Below, in pieces: positions 6,555-7,295 of a DNA stretch of 7,295 nucleotides (position 1 is its first letter; every line of letters starts with the position of its first letter). The notes under the pieces were generated by a model that worked only from the letters and a program-made list of their open reading frames with translations, was not told the origin of the DNA and ran no database searches. This stretch comes from an uncultured Christensenellaceae bacterium (lineage in GTDB: Bacteria > Bacillota > Clostridia > Christensenellales > Christensenellaceae), in assembly GCA_934438035.1 (NCBI GenBank), contig CAKSBK010000045.1, positions 1 through 7,295 of the forward strand, in the 5' to 3' direction. Position numbers and translations under genes: made by a program.

Positions 6555-7295
6555 CACATTCCCTCCCTGCTCTTTAATATTTTAAGAGTGAACACCGAGC
6601 CGACCCCCGGTTCGCTTTCTACGTTTATCGTACCTCCGTGAGCCTTGGCTATTTGATAAACTATGTGAAGACCGAGCCCCGTTCCGCCGGTCGCCCTGCT
6701 TCTCGCCTTGTCAACTCTGTAAAACCTTTCAAAAAGGTGTTTTTGATTTTCCTTGGAAATTCCTTCTCCGGTATCCTCAACGGAGATTTTTACATATTTA
6801 TTTTTATAATATCCCGCCGTTATTTTAACGCTTCCGCCATCTTGAGTATATTTTATAGCGTTTTCCGTAAGATTTGATATCGCCTCATAAATCGTGCTTG
6901 CAGAGCAATACGCCTCTATTTTTTCATTCGTCTCGCAGGTCAGCGAAATATTCTTTTTTTCCGCAAGCGGCTTAAGCATTCTCACCGTGCGCCTGCACAT
7001 CTCCGCAACATCCGCATGTTCGAAAATCAGCGTTGCGTTGCCGTTTTCCAGCTTCGTTATAAGCAACAGGTCTTTAACAAGAGCGCTTAATCTGTCCATC
7101 TCCGCATTTATATCGCTTAAAAAATCCCTGTAAATTTCCGGCGGAACGTTTTCCTCGGAAAGCAGCGTCTCCGCAAGTATTTTCATGGAAGTCATAGGCG
7201 TTTTAAGCTCGTGAGATGCGTTTGAAATAAATTCCGTCCTCTGCCTGTCTGTGTTTTCTATTCGCTCAGTCATGGTGTTAAACACCCTTGTAAGC
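6554..7295 (-). CDS. Sensor histidine kinase, PhoR type, C-terminal part
   Basis: The 3' 246 codons of a membrane sensor kinase; the 5' end lies beyond position 7295. Visible in order are the end of a HAMP-like linker (LTRVFNTMTERI), the dimerisation/phosphoacceptor domain with SHELKTP (His28 of the visible part), and the ATPase domain with N box NLTENAIKYT (141-150), G1 DTGEGIS (174-180), F box FERFYRVDKARS and G2 GGTGLGLHIV (203-212). All catalytic motifs are intact, so it should autophosphorylate and pass phosphate to a response regulator, probably encoded just upstream outside the window. HAMP remains imply a membrane protein with an extracellular sensor. The stop TGA overlaps the start of the GerMN lipoprotein. 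The signal cannot be told from what is visible. Confidence 0.95.
   Translation of the reverse strand, partial: LTRVFNTMTERIENTDRQRTEFISNASHELKTPMTSMKILAETLLSEENVPPEIYRDFLSDINAEMDRLSALVKDLLLITKLENGNATLIFEHADVAEMCRRTVRMLKPLAEKKNISLTCETNEKIEAYCSASTIYEAISNLTENAIKYTQDGGSVKITAGYYKNKYVKISVEDTGEGISKENQKHLFERFYRVDKARSRATGGTGLGLHIVYQIAKAHGGTINVESEPGVGSVFTLKILKSREGM

Noticed and set aside
1..7295. Mobile elements, CRISPR arrays, tRNA or rRNA genes, defence genes
   Set aside because: No transposase or integrase genes, direct repeat arrays, or RNA-gene signatures were seen. The window is filled by colinear conserved genes.

Overview
The window looks like chromosomal DNA from a Gram-positive, low-to-moderate-GC Bacillota, most likely an uncultured clostridial lineage. 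Three things support this: purine-rich Shine-Dalgarno sites with ATG, GTG and TTG starts; a condensin scpA-scpB pair next to sporulation-associated families (YtfJ/GerW, a DacB/DacF-type carboxypeptidase, GerMN lipoproteins); and a gene order like the Bacillus subtilis scpA-scpB-ypuI-dacB-spmA-spmB-rluB region. The taxonomic call is inference. All ten genes lie on the minus strand, so transcription runs from position 7295 towards 1, and almost no DNA is left non-coding.

Upstream module (7295-4174): the 3' part of a PhoR-type sensor histidine kinase, then two lipoproteins with GerMN domains. The first has one GerMN domain plus a C-terminal NTF2-like region. The second appears to consist of three diverged GerMN-like repeats. 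The kinase and first lipoprotein overlap by 1 nt and the lipoproteins are 8 nt apart, so this is one operon. It resembles the actinobacterial pairing of the kinase MtrB with the GerMN lipoprotein LpqB.

Middle module (4177-2196): a near-consensus sigma-A promoter (TTGAAA, 17 nt, TATAAT) overlaps the stop codon of the second lipoprotein. It should drive a site-2-protease-like M50 membrane metalloprotease, scpA and scpB, joined by ATGA and TGATG overlaps.

Downstream module (2195-1): a DUF2953-type membrane protein, YtfJ/GerW, a D-Ala-D-Ala carboxypeptidase and the start of the pseudouridine synthase gene rluB. A terminator-like hairpin lies between scpB and the DUF2953 gene. It sequesters that gene's Shine-Dalgarno site, and its U-tract runs into the TTG start codon, so it is a possible control point between the housekeeping and sporulation-type genes. 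spmA and spmB, which lie between dacB and rluB in B. subtilis, are absent here.

There is no sign of mobile elements, CRISPR arrays, RNA genes or phage. Most of the window is conserved. The parts most worth follow-up are the kinase/GerMN lipoprotein operon and the hairpin in front of the DUF2953 gene.
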